DNA from: Paractinoplanes lichenicola
GTDB lineage: Bacteria; Actinomycetota; Actinomycetes; Mycobacteriales; Micromonosporaceae
Direction: 5' to 3'
Length of the DNA stretch: 64,000 bases
NCBI RefSeq assembly: GCF_016785085.1
Contig: NZ_JAENHO010000011.1
Location: 1 to 64,000, forward strand
How positions within the stretch are numbered: the first letter of the stretch is position 1; the number at the start of each line of letters is the position of its first letter. Positions 1 through 9,400 of the stretch are shown piece by piece. A program made the position numbers and the translations under genes. A model generated the notes under the pieces. The model was not told the origin of the DNA. It did no database searches and saw only the letters and a program-made list of their open reading frames with translations.

Positions 1-361
1 ATCCGCAGCAACGCCCACTACCGGGCAATCGCCACCGCCAACCGCGCGGCACTCGCGCACCAAACGCGCAACCAACACCGATCCGCAGCAACGCCCACTA
101 CCGGGCAATCGCCACCGCCAACCGCGCGGCACTCGCGCACCAAACGCGCAACCAACACCGATCCGCAGCAACGCCCACTACCGGGCAATCGCCACCGCCA
201 ACCGCGCAGCACTCGCGCACCAAACGCGCAACCAACACCGATTTCCAGCAAACGCTCACTATATGGGCGGTCGCCACCGCCAACCGCGCAGTACTCGCGC
301 ACCAAACGCCGATGTGCAGGAACGCTCGCTATCGGGCGGTCGTTACCGCCAGCCGCACGCC
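1..361. repeat. 80-bp tandem repeat array running into the 3' end of a LysE-type gene
   Basis: Units start at 1, 81 and 161 and are exactly 80 bp; the first two are identical and the third differs at one base. A diverged 71-bp unit follows at 241-311. From 312 a partial unit is the 3' end of the neighbouring LysE gene itself. On the minus strand every unit carries a copy of that gene's last codons plus its stop (CTA on the plus strand at 18-20, 98-100, 178-180 and 329-331). The array therefore looks like an amplification of the gene's tail. It begins before the window, so its copy number is unknown. No gene was recognised in it. Confidence 0.9.
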
Positions 362-937
362 GAGGGCGATCAGTGCCACGCCGGTCAGCCGGTCGATCGC
401 GCGGCGGACCGGGGCGCGGTCGAGCAGGCGACGTAGGGCGGAGACGAGCAGGGCCACGCTCGTGAACCAGACGATCGTGATCGCCACGGCCAGGCCGGAC
501 AGCACCACTGTGTCAACGATGCCGGGGTCGGCCGGCAGGAACTGTGGCAGCAACGCCACGAAGAACACGGCCGCCTTCGGGTTGAGCACGTTGCAGAGCA
601 GGCCGTCCCGGAAGGCCGCGCCTCTCGACTTACGCGTACCCGGTTCGACTGTCGCCGCCTGGCCACCCGAGCGCAGGGAGCGCACCCCCAGATAGAGCAG
701 GTACGCCGCCCCCACCAGCTTCAGCGCGGTCAGGGCACCCGGCGCCCAGGCGATCAGCGCCGCTACCCCGGACGCGGCCGCGGCCGCCCAGACGAACACG
801 CCCGCGGCGATGCCGGCCGCGGTGGCCAGCCCGTGCCCGCGGCCCGACACCACCGAATGGCGCACGACGACGGCGAAATCCGGCCCCGGCGACATCGCAC
901 CCAAGGCGACCACCAGGACGAACGCCCACACGTTCAC
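329..937 (-). CDS. LysE/RhtB family amino-acid exporter
   Basis: A protein of about 202 residues with the N-terminal LysE signature (GAMSPGPDFAVV at about residues 11-22) and five to six hydrophobic helices, close to the family norm. The family exports amino acids or derivatives across the cytoplasmic membrane; the substrate cannot be read from sequence. A GTG start at 937 is chosen because the family signature begins right after it and because it overlaps the upstream gene's stop as GTGA (934-937). The last codons match the unit of the adjacent 80-bp array. It is the last gene of a three-gene overlapping minus-strand operon. Confidence 0.85.
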   Translation of the reverse strand: MNVWAFVLVVALGAMSPGPDFAVVVRHSVVSGRGHGLATAAGIAAGVFVWAAAAASGVAALIAWAPGALTALKLVGAAYLLYLGVRSLRSGGQAATVEPGTRKSRGAAFRDGLLCNVLNPKAAVFFVALLPQFLPADPGIVDTVVLSGLAVAITIVWFTSVALLVSALRRLLDRAPVRRAIDRLTGVALIALGVRLAVTTAR

Positions 938-1428
938 GACCCGACCAGCGCGTGCGGGTCGAGCGTCCCGGAAAGCCAGCGCGTCAGCCACCCCGAGAGC
1001 GTCAGGTCGGCTGCGAAGATCTCCCGGCCGTCCAGGAACGAGAGGCGCCCCTCCGGGCTGCGGCAGTCGAGCACCGCCCACACCGCATACCCTGAGTCGC
1101 CCAGGATCACGACGCCCGGGGTCCACGGCGGGTCGCCCGGGTCGGCGGGGGTGTCGCGCCAGTCGACGTAGTCGCCGAGCATCGAGCCGACGCAGCCATG
1201 ACCGTTCTCGCCGACTCCGTTGACCCCGCAGGACGGCCCGAAGCCGCCGTCGGCCACCTCGAGATAGAGGCGGCGCAGCAACGGCGGGAACGGGTGGCCG
1301 ATCAGCGCCTCGGCGGCGGCCACGGCTTCGGGAGTGGCGGGCTCGTGGTCTAGATGCCAGTCCCCATCGCAGGGACGCCCGGCCCGCACCCGCTCGCGGA
1401 CGGCCACGAAGATCTCGTCGTCGGTCAC
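934..1428 (-). CDS. SMI1/KNR4 (SUKH) family protein
   Basis: A 164-residue protein with SUKH-type features: an early helix (TPEAVAAAEALIGHPFPPLL), an LYLEVADGGFGP loop, and a later VVILGDSGYAVWAVLD strand pair. In this superfamily many members are immunity proteins against secreted nuclease or deaminase toxins; others have no known role. The GTG start at 1428 overlaps the upstream stop (1425) as GTGA, and its own stop overlaps the LysE start. No toxin gene is adjacent, so an immunity role here is only a possibility. Confidence 0.75.
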   Translation of the reverse strand: MTDDEIFVAVRERVRAGRPCDGDWHLDHEPATPEAVAAAEALIGHPFPPLLRRLYLEVADGGFGPSCGVNGVGENGHGCVGSMLGDYVDWRDTPADPGDPPWTPGVVILGDSGYAVWAVLDCRSPEGRLSFLDGREIFAADLTLSGWLTRWLSGTLDPHALVGS

Positions 1429-2228
1429 GGCCGCTTCTTCGGGTCGCGGGCCCGCAGCTCCGGCACCCGCGCCACTGAGCCCACGCCCGCCGTGCCCCGT
1501 TCGACGGCGAGCAGGGACAGAAGCCGTACGGGGTGGTCTGTCTCGGCCGCCGCCTGGAGCCGGTGATGGCCGTCGAGCAGGAAATGGGTGAGCGCCCAGT
1601 GGGTGTAGTGGTCGGGCCCGTCGGCGCCCGCGGGTTCGCTCACGTCGAGCAACGACACGGCAACCAGCGTCGGCGTCTCCCCCGAGGCCAGCTCGGCGGC
1701 GTATTTCTCGACCTGCGCCCGCTCGTTCCAGGACGGCGGGACCATCGGCACCACGAACTCGTAGAAGTGCGCCTCGTCGTCGACCGCGGTCTCGAACGTA
1801 CGGTAATAGGGTGTTCTCGGGTAAACCGGCAAGCCCCAGAACGAGTCGAGCCCCCACGTCGCCACCTGCTCCTCGGCGAAGTAGTCGCCCGGCCCCGACG
1901 GTTGCACGAGCCGCGGCCGCACCTCCAGCAGCAGCGGCTGATACTCCCCCCGCGGCAGCAACGACCCGAACGCCTCGATCGGATCGTCCCCCTCGGGCGA
2001 GAACGTCTCGGTCGAGCCCGCCCGCCGCTGGAACAGGATCTGGCAGGTGCCGCACCAGAACGTCAGCTCGAACGCCGGCTGGCCGTCCACCAGCAGCAGC
2101 CGCTCACGGCTGGCCTCGTCATCCTCCGAGAAGGTCAACCGCGGCTCATCCGGATCGCCCAGCGTCCGCACCGGCTCCACACTCAGCAGCACGCGGCCCA
2201 CCTTAGGGCTTCGGGCTCCCGCTCGCAT
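1425..2228 (-). CDS. Uncharacterised protein with a ParB-like DGHHR motif
   Basis: A 267-residue soluble protein. The middle has a WCGTC pair of cysteines (about residues 58-62). The C-terminal third contains LLDGHHRLQAA, the conserved motif of ParB/Srx-fold and DUF1015-type proteins, where it marks a nucleotide-binding or nuclease-like site. I do not recognise the full-length family. The ATG at 2228 is used; a GTG at 2201 is an alternative. It is the first gene of the operon reading towards LysE and is divergent from the lipoprotein gene, only 22 bp away. Confidence 0.6.
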   Translation of the reverse strand: MRAGARSPKVGRVLLSVEPVRTLGDPDEPRLTFSEDDEASRERLLLVDGQPAFELTFWCGTCQILFQRRAGSTETFSPEGDDPIEAFGSLLPRGEYQPLLLEVRPRLVQPSGPGDYFAEEQVATWGLDSFWGLPVYPRTPYYRTFETAVDDEAHFYEFVVPMVPPSWNERAQVEKYAAELASGETPTLVAVSLLDVSEPAGADGPDHYTHWALTHFLLDGHHRLQAAAETDHPVRLLSLLAVERGTAGVGSVARVPELRARDPKKRP

Positions 2229-2250
2229 CGATTAGCTAAGGTCCCTTCCC

Positions 2251-2859
2251 ATGAGGGCCCGCCTGTGTCTGCTCACCGCCGGCCTGGCCTTCCTGCTCGC
2301 CGGCTGCACGGACGACCGCCCGTGGGCCACCGCGCCGCCCGCGTCCCCCACTTCGAGCGCGAGCCCGTCCGCCGTGGCCCCGTCCTTCCCCTGCGCCACC
2401 CTCCGGACGGAGGCGGTCGACGCCGCCATGGGCCTGCGAGCCCTCGGCATCAGCCTGATCAATTGCGGCCGTACGCCGTACGAGGTCGACGGCTACCCCG
2501 AGGTGCGCGCGCTGGACGAGAAGCAGGCCCCACTCGCCGTCGAAGCCCTCGAGGGCGTGGGCGACATAGCTCCCGGCATTCCTTACCGCGACGCCGCCCC
2601 GAGCCCGTTCACCTTGGCGCCGGGCGCCCGGGCCACCGCGATCATCGTCTGGCGCAACAAGTACGACGACCCCAGCAAGCCACCGCTCACCGTCCCACTG
2701 CTGCGGATGGCGGTCCGCTCCGGCTACCCCGCCCAGGTGCTGACCCCGGAGGGCGGCCTCGACCTGGGCACCACGGCCCGCTTCGGCGTCAGCCCCTGGC
2801 TGCCGGTTTCCGGCGCCGCGGCCACTGACCAGACCTCACTCACAGTGCCGCGTCCCTAG
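2251..2859 (+). CDS. Putative lipoprotein, DUF4232-like
   Basis: A 202-residue protein with a type II signal peptide: short basic start, hydrophobic run and lipobox LLAGC (Cys at about residue 19). A Pro/Ser/Ala-rich linker follows. The C-terminal domain has features of the actinobacterial DUF4232 family, with paired cysteines (FPCATL, INCG) and a YPEV/LAPGARATA-type beta-sandwich pattern. It should be anchored on the outer face of the membrane. Its function is unknown. Confidence 0.75.
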   Translation: MRARLCLLTAGLAFLLAGCTDDRPWATAPPASPTSSASPSAVAPSFPCATLRTEAVDAAMGLRALGISLINCGRTPYEVDGYPEVRALDEKQAPLAVEALEGVGDIAPGIPYRDAAPSPFTLAPGARATAIIVWRNKYDDPSKPPLTVPLLRMAVRSGYPAQVLTPEGGLDLGTTARFGVSPWLPVSGAAATDQTSLTVPRP

Positions 2860-3028
2860 AGTCATCGCCGTCATCGTCGAACGTGGGTGAATCCCACCAA
2901 GCTTCCCGAGATGCTCGTACGCCTTTGCCGGGCCACGCCCAGACCGACGGCTGTCCGTCAGGATCAAGTGCGGCGGGTGATCGGGGGAGGCGATGCCGTG
3001 TCAGCGCTCCCGGGCGGCACCGAGATTC

Positions 3029-3143
3029 ACGGCTACGCCGGCAAGTTCCTCGACGTCGGCGGCCCCAGCACTGCCAACAGCGCCCTCGTCCGGATGTGGG
3101 ACGGCGTCGCGTCCCCAACCAGAAGTGGACCATCGGCGGTTAG
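3029..3143 (+). pseudogene. Frameshifted fragment of a ricin-type beta-trefoil lectin domain
   Basis: One frame reads HGYAGKFLDVGGPSTANSA followed by LVRMWDG, the typical start of a ricin-B repeat. The matching end, PNQKWTIGG plus a TAG stop (3141-3143), lies in another frame about 10 codons later. Together they make the usual FLDV...VQ.WDC...NQKW repeat with a frameshift and lost bases after WDG. There is no signal peptide or catalytic domain upstream, so this is a relic. Apart from it, 2860-3160 holds nothing I can support. Confidence 0.6.
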
Positions 3144-3179
3144 CGTTCGAGGTGGGAATCAGTGAGAGGAGGCACCGTG

Positions 3180-3515
3180 GTGCCTGAGCAAGCAACTCTG
3201 ATCGTGGAGGCCGACCAGGAGTCGGCTCAGGCGATCGTGACCATGCTGGACACCTTCGGCGTGACGGCCCAGGCCTCGGGGCGGCGCAACCTCGACGGGG
3301 CGGCCATCACGTCCTGGCTCGTGGTGGCCGGCCTCGCGGTGAAGACGGCCCCCGACATCCTGCGCGCGCTGGCTGAACTGGTGAAGGAACTGCGGCTCGG
3401 CAGCGTGACGGTGGACCTCGAGAAACAGAAGATCAAAATCGATAGGCCGGGCCGGGCGCAGATCCGCGAGCTGATCGACAAGATGGGCGACAACCCACCG
3501 GACGACGATGCTTGA
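3180..3515 (+). CDS. EACC1-like small protein, partner of the downstream metallopeptidase
   Basis: A protein of about 111 residues: N-terminal strand (ATLIVEAD), helix, strand (VTAQASG), a hydrophobic helix (ITSWLVVAGLAV), an amphipathic helix, then a hairpin (SVTVDLEKQKIKIDR) and a final helix (AQIRELIDK). This order matches what I recall of the 'effector-associated constant component' EACC1 of actinobacterial conflict systems; the assignment is by pattern only. The strong AGAGGAGG at 3165-3172 favours GTG at 3180 (spacing 7) over 3177 or 3162. Its stop overlaps the next start by 8 bp, implying coupled translation. Confidence 0.6.
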   Translation: MPEQATLIVEADQESAQAIVTMLDTFGVTAQASGRRNLDGAAITSWLVVAGLAVKTAPDILRALAELVKELRLGSVTVDLEKQKIKIDRPGRAQIRELIDKMGDNPPDDDA

Positions 3516-5109
3516 CCAATCCGTACTCGAGCAGATTGCCCGATCACAGGCCGGGGACGGGGTGCGGATCTGGCGGCACGATCGTGAGCCGATCAGCCCG
3601 ATGAACGCAGTCCTCGACGTGGTGGACACGATGGTGTCGCATCCCTACTCGATCTTCTGGGTCAGTGGCGGAGCCCCGGAGACGTTCTCGCTACCCGACC
3701 TCGACCCGGCCGTCGTCCTCTTCAGCACACGGCATCTCGAGATGATGGGACAACTCCGCGGCATCCTGACGACGTTCTGGCTGGACGGCCCGATGCTCGA
3801 GGCGGTCGCGGAGCAGGTTTCGCTGCGCATCCTTGCCGAGCTGACCCTTCGGCAGGGCGACCCGGCGCTCGCGTGTCACCTGATGGCCGAGTCCTTGAGC
3901 AGGACGACTGTCGACTTTCCACGGATGACGCTGATGGGTCTGGAGCGTGAACCGATCAGTGAGAGCTACCTGTCCGTCTGGTTTTACGGCCTGCTGCACG
4001 AGATGGGACACGTGGCGGCCCGGGAACGTGATCACACCAGGAGGGGCGGGCCGGACACCTATCTCGGGTCACTCGCCGACGCCGTCCTCGGCAAGTACTT
4101 CGGCGATCACTCGGAGGCCGTACGGAAACGCCGGGCCGAGCTCGAACGGATCGACGCGCTCGACTCGGCCGTGCTCACCGCCGAGATCGATGCCGACCTG
4201 TTCTCGGTACAGGCCTTGTTCGAGGGAACTTACCGCGTCTTCGAGCGCAGCGGCACGCTCGACCAGCTCAATGCCGGCCGCCTGGCCAGCGACGTCCTGC
4301 TCATGTTCGGCCTGTTCCACGTGCTCAACAGCTGCGCCCTAGCCGTGCGCCTTCGGGACGGGGCCGACGCCGCCGACCTCTACGGCAACGTCGCCAACGC
4401 CGTCCGGCTGAACGTGATCATCGACTTCCTGGCTGAGCTGCTGACCCGGACCGGGACGTCCGAGCCCGGCGAGGAAGACGTTGCCGGCATGCGGCAGAAA
4501 CTGGTCGCCGCCCACGATCGCATCAACGCCCGATTCACCACGTTCGACCGCGGACATGCTCTCGCGCTGCGGCTCTGCCTCTTCCCACACGAGCGCCGGT
4601 TGGACGCGATCGGTGGGCTTGCCGCATTCCTCGACAAGCAATTCTCATCCGCGGTCGCCGGACCGGACATCCGCCATTTCCTTGCGCTGGCCGATTCGCT
4701 GGACATCTCCCATCCCGACCTCGACCTACTGGTCGAGCTGGCCTCCACACCCGGTAGCGCGAAAGAACTGCTGGCCGACCGGCAGCGGATCTTTCTACTT
4801 CCCTGGGTCTCCGGCGACGGCGTCGATATGCCCTTCCTCCTTCCGGGGCGGGACAAGCAGGTCGCGTTCGTGTTCGGCGACGACGAGGTCGCCCGGGTCT
4901 TCGTCGAGGAATCCCGGTCCATGCTGGCGCCCAACCTCGAGCTCACCAGCCGCGTGGTCGTGAGCCCGACCGAGCAGAACGTCGTCATCACGGTCGCGCT
5001 CAGCGTTCCGGAAGGCGTCCGGGACCAGCTGAGGGTGGTTTTCGAGGGCACGCCGGAGTTCGGCGAGCAGTTCGAGCGGCTGGCCGACGGCTCGTTCTGG
5101 CCCGACTGA
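3508..5109 (+). CDS. HExxH zinc metallopeptidase-like protein, probable effector
   Basis: A 533-residue protein with no signal peptide. HEMGH at residues 164-168 is an HExxH zinc site, and about 58 residues later EIDAD (226-230) gives the ExxxD third ligand expected of gluzincins. The N-terminal 160 residues and the last 300 match no family I know; the C-terminal part looks like a mixed alpha/beta domain. It starts inside the upstream EACC1-like gene (8-bp overlap). In the known EACC1 systems the partner gene encodes the effector, often a peptidase. A cytoplasmic peptidase under control of the small protein is inferred, not shown. Confidence 0.7.
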   Translation: MLDQSVLEQIARSQAGDGVRIWRHDREPISPMNAVLDVVDTMVSHPYSIFWVSGGAPETFSLPDLDPAVVLFSTRHLEMMGQLRGILTTFWLDGPMLEAVAEQVSLRILAELTLRQGDPALACHLMAESLSRTTVDFPRMTLMGLEREPISESYLSVWFYGLLHEMGHVAARERDHTRRGGPDTYLGSLADAVLGKYFGDHSEAVRKRRAELERIDALDSAVLTAEIDADLFSVQALFEGTYRVFERSGTLDQLNAGRLASDVLLMFGLFHVLNSCALAVRLRDGADAADLYGNVANAVRLNVIIDFLAELLTRTGTSEPGEEDVAGMRQKLVAAHDRINARFTTFDRGHALALRLCLFPHERRLDAIGGLAAFLDKQFSSAVAGPDIRHFLALADSLDISHPDLDLLVELASTPGSAKELLADRQRIFLLPWVSGDGVDMPFLLPGRDKQVAFVFGDDEVARVFVEESRSMLAPNLELTSRVVVSPTEQNVVITVALSVPEGVRDQLRVVFEGTPEFGEQFERLADGSFWPD

Positions 5110-5140
5110 CACTCAGCCGGGCTTCAGGCCGGATTCGGCC

Positions 5141-5797
5141 TCAATTGGACGATCGAATTCCGTTGTCTGCACGCGTCAGTTCGACCACGCGGTTGGCGAC
5201 GTTGACCGCGTGGTCGGCATATCGCTCGTAGAAACGCCCCAGCAACGCCCCATCCACAGCCGCTTCGACGCCGAGCGGCCAGTCCGGGCTCAGCATGACC
5301 GCGAACAGGCGGCGATGCAGCTGGTCCATGGCGTCGTCGTCCTGGTCGAGGCCGGCCGCGAGTTCCGCGTCGTGATCGGCCAGCACGTCGACCATCTTCT
5401 CGGCGAGCCGGTCGGCCACCTCGCTCATCGTCGTGAACAGGCCGGTCAGCTCGGGGGCGACCGCGGGTGCCGGGTGCCGGCGCAGGGAGGAGCGGGCGAC
5501 GTGGACGGCCAGTTCGCTCATGCGCTCGAGATCCGCGGCCACCTGGACGGCGGTCATGGTCGCGGGGAGCTCGTCCGGGCCCAGCTTGCGCCGGCCGACC
5601 AGGTCGTAGACCCTGTCCTCGACCAGCCGGAAGAGCACGTTAATCTCGGCGCCGCGCTCGATGACCTGCTGGGCCGAGGTGTGGTCGGCGGCGAGCAGGG
5701 CCTGGCTGGCCTGCCGCATCGTCTCGCGGGCGGCCTTGGCCATCGTGACCAGCGTGCCGCCGACCTGGGCCAGGTCGCCGTGGAATCCCTGGGGCAT
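5141..5797 (-). CDS. phoU: PhoU family phosphate-signalling protein
   Basis: A 218-residue protein made of two PhoU three-helix repeats; FHGDLAQVGGTLVTMAKAA starts the first and ELTGLFTTMSEVADRLAEKM the second. The conserved helix with ATMTAVQVAADLERMSELAVHVA carries the typical E/D-x-x-D metal ligands. PhoU damps PhoR/PhoB-type signalling and the Pst transporter. ATG at 5797 is preferred over 5860 because homology starts there and GAGAGG precedes it. No pst or phoR gene is adjacent, so it stands alone. Confidence 0.85.
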   Translation of the reverse strand: MPQGFHGDLAQVGGTLVTMAKAARETMRQASQALLAADHTSAQQVIERGAEINVLFRLVEDRVYDLVGRRKLGPDELPATMTAVQVAADLERMSELAVHVARSSLRRHPAPAVAPELTGLFTTMSEVADRLAEKMVDVLADHDAELAAGLDQDDDAMDQLHRRLFAVMLSPDWPLGVEAAVDGALLGRFYERYADHAVNVANRVVELTRADNGIRSSN

Positions 5798-5947
5798 GAC
5801 CTCTCGCCGCCTCCCGCTCATGTCGTCGTCAACGGCCCGCTGATGGCGGCCATGACTCAAGGATGTCCAGCGTCCGAGGAGTCTAAGCCTCCCGGCCCCG
5901 CATAGATCTTGCCGACAAGGAAAGTGACGAGATCGTCGCGGAGCGGA

Positions 5948-6406
5948 CTACTGCAACGGGAAGTCCTGCCCGCGCTCGGACTCCGGGCGGGGGCCGAAGA
6001 TGCGACGTTCGCTCTCCGTGATGGCCAGGTCGTTGATGCTGGCCTCGCGGCGACGCATCAGCCCCTCCGCGGTGAACTCCCACAGCTCGTTGCCGTAGCT
6101 GCGCCACCACTGGCCGCTCGCGTCCCGCGATTCGTACTGAAAGCGTACGGCGATGCGGTCCTCGGTGAAGGACCACAGGTTCTTGCGCAGCGCGTAGTCG
6201 AGTTCGCGCTCCCACTTCGCGGTCAGGAACTGGACGATCGCGGGCCGGCCGGTGACGAACGTGTCGCGGTTACGCCACACCGAGTCCTCGGTGTAGGCCA
6301 GTGACACCCGTGATGGGTCGCGGCTGTTCCAGGCGTCCTCGGCGGCCTGCACCTTCTGGCGGGCGGTCTCGAGGGTGAACGGCGGAAACGGTGGCCTCTC
6401 AGTCAT
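5948..6406 (-). CDS. DUF1348 (NTF2-like) protein
   Basis: A 152-residue NTF2/SnoaL-fold protein. The start (FTLETARQKVQAAEDAWNSR), the middle (DSVWRNRDTFVTGR) and ESRDASGQWWRSYGNELWEF are typical of DUF1348, at its usual length of about 150. The family is a compact cone-shaped dimer of unknown reaction. It sits between phoU and the NACHT gene on the same strand with 76-bp and 150-bp gaps, so an operon is not evident. Confidence 0.85.
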   Translation of the reverse strand: MTERPPFPPFTLETARQKVQAAEDAWNSRDPSRVSLAYTEDSVWRNRDTFVTGRPAIVQFLTAKWERELDYALRKNLWSFTEDRIAVRFQYESRDASGQWWRSYGNELWEFTAEGLMRRREASINDLAITESERRIFGPRPESERGQDFPLQ

Positions 6407-6481
6407 AAGGTGAACCGTAAACCCGCAACATGTCGAATGAGTAAGGTGGTGGCTGCCCCGACACTGACGTCCGCGACGCCG

Positions 6482-9400
6482 CTATGCGCCGAGACGGGGC
6501 CTAGGATACGTGCGGCTGTTGATCCTGTTTATATTGTCGCGGGACTCGCCGCATGCCTTCAAGAGGCGAACGATGAATTCAACTTCGACACGCTGCCGAG
6601 CGTACGAAAGTACAACATCACTCTTGATCGCCTCGGTCAACTCCTCTCGGGACCAGGGCAGCTCAAGATAGAAGCTGCACAAGAAGACAGCGCACCGAAT
6701 ACGCCTGAACTCTTCTCGTTCGGACGATTCCAGCCGCGCGTTCAAGAAAGAATTCAATACCGCCGGCTCGACGCCTAGCGCCTCGAACCCCCACTTCCCG
6801 GTGAGCGGCGTCGACATCAGGGCCCACGGAATCTGCTCCTCGTAGTCACCATCCCGTTCCATCCAGGACCGCAACAGCCACTGCTGCAGTTTATTGTTGA
6901 CCCTGACCGATCGAATGTTCTGACCTGACCACCCGATTGCCCAGAGAGCGAGCACCCGGCCCGAGACGCCCAACTTTCCGGAATAGAGAAGACTCGCAGC
7001 CAATTCTGCCGGTCTCCGCAGTTGGGATCTGGTCGAATATCCAACAGGAACCGGAACCAAAGCCTCCAGGGCGGAACCCCGGTGAAGACACACAAATACT
7101 AATAGGGCTAATCCTTGGAGCAACTCATCCTCCTCCGCGCCCTGGAGCAGGACCACACAGGATGACAGCAGGCTGGCTACCGGCTCACCGGCGAACTTGG
7201 CCCCATTCAGATTCACGAAGACCGACATTGCCTGATCTATGTAACCCGAGGACTTGACCGCCCCGGCGACATACTCCCTCAGGCTCAGTTCGTAGCGCGA
7301 TCCGATGATGTCGAGCGCAAGATTGCCGTGCTCGGAGGTGTGCACGATGAGGGAGAGTGCTTTTTCAAGAAGTAGCGGCGTCACAGGGACGTCGTCCGCG
7401 AGGCAACCCGCGATGTTTTCGATGTAGGGCAAGGTCGCCGACGAGTAGCGGTTCCAGGATTCGGCGGCCGATTCGGAGGGAGCAGGAATCTTTGAGACAC
7501 TCGAAATCAGCTCAGCCATCACGGTCGAGGCGTTCCGCCCGGACAATGCCGCAGTCAGTACGACGACTTCGTGCCATGAAAGCTCAGCGAGATACGGCTT
7601 GATCAGTTCGATGGTGGGCAGTTCCGCCAGTTTCGCCGGCAGCCAGCCCTCCGCCACGGCCCGGGCGCACAAATACTCTTGAAAGGTGAGGTGTTTGAAC
7701 TCATAGATCGCTTGCAGTGTTCCGTCACGAACGTCATGCCCGGCGAGGGTCAGCAGACTGCTTCTCTCTTCGATCTTCGCAATCATCTCCGAGACGGACA
7801 GGCGCGCATGCATCAGCAGATCGGGCATTTCACTACGCGCTTTTCGCAGCAGATTCCGCAATTCACTTTCGGAGATGCTCTGCTTCCCTTCCGTCATCAT
7901 CGCATAAGCAACGAATCCGAGTTGGGGCAGCGCCTCGTCGGGGTCCACCGGGCTGTGGCCTTCAACATTCCAAGTCATCAACAGGACTTCGACGGCCTTG
8001 CCGTAGAGAACTGACCTACGACGAGGCATCTGCCCGACCCCACGCCGCACGAGGAACAAAATGGTGAGAAGGAGCGGGTTGGACGCAAGACGCCGGACTC
8101 TGTCGATACTGCAGATGCTGACGGCCAACCGGCGAGCATCTTTCTCCACTTCGGAGCTCTGGCCGACCGTGACTCGGTGCCAGGCCACGGAGAGATTTTC
8201 GATGTCGTCGTCCGACAGTTCATGCACGAAGTACGTAGTGCACATTTCCGCCACAGTTCCGGCAATGGGGCGAAATCCTGCTTCCCGCGAAGTGGTAACC
8301 AGGCGAACCGCGGGATATACAGCCATGAAGGTCCGCAGTTGCGCGGCAAACTGCAGCTTCTCGGCGATGTCGCCGATCTCGTCCAGTCCGTCGAGCAGAA
8401 GAAACAGAGATCCATCGCGCAGTGCTTCATGAACAGCCTGGCTGAATGCGGCACGAAGATCCGGTCTTTCTGCCCTGGAGATCTGCTCCTCGAGCATATG
8501 CACGATCGAGTATGCGGATCGCCCGGTGATCTGCCTGCATCTGACCACGATGGGTAGGCATCGGAGCACAGGCAAGCCGTCGCGGATCTCCTCGCGGCGC
8601 GGTTCACTCGCGTAGGCAACGGCCAGCCTTTTGATCAAGGTTGACTTTCCGCTACCAGGCGGACCGAGTATGGCGAGTCGCGCGTGGCTCGACAATGCTT
8701 TACCCAGGGCCACTCCTCTACTCGTCGACGCACTCTGGTATTCGTGGTCGTTGACGTCGGCATGTGAGTAATCAGGATCTTCGTCGACGACGGTCGACTC
8801 CGGCGTGTCGGTCAAGCGCGTGGGCACGTAAAGATTCTCCAACCGAAATCTTCGCCCACCGATCTCTTGATCGGCCTGCAGACCTTCCAGTGTGATGCTG
8901 CCGAACTCTCGACACAGATAGTCGCGGTAAACAGAAGCCGCCTCGCGCACCTGGTCCGAAGCAACAGGACTTCCAGCGATCACGCATCCTTCCTGCGCCA
9001 GCAACGGAGAGGCTGTGGCGGCAGAAAGTGCGTGGCCGTCGGCGTGTATGAAGCATGCGTGAGACGGCGCTCCCGGCCCTACGCCGTAATAGATGCCCCA
9101 CGCCCAGCCGAGGCGACTGGCGACGATTTCGACAGATCGGACGGAGAGACCTTCAGGAAGAGAACGAGAAACAACTCGCCGGGCGCTGTCGATCGCCCGA
9201 TCCCGGCTCACCAGGAATCCGCTTTTTTGAAGACGATCGCATAGTTGCGCCGGCCCGATCAGGGCAATCCTGCGTCTCGCGAACTCGGACTCCTGCTCGA
9301 TGGCCGGCGCCGTGAACCCCGAGAGCGAGATGAAATACCCGGAGACCGGCTGAGCAGTTCTGTTCTGCTCCGCCTGGAGAACGCCGGCGAACTTGTTGAC

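Noticed and set aside
18..305. 95-residue minus-strand frame in the tandem array
   Set aside because: It is the 80-bp unit translated in a loop; Cys/Arg/Trp-rich, no family, no ribosome-binding site.
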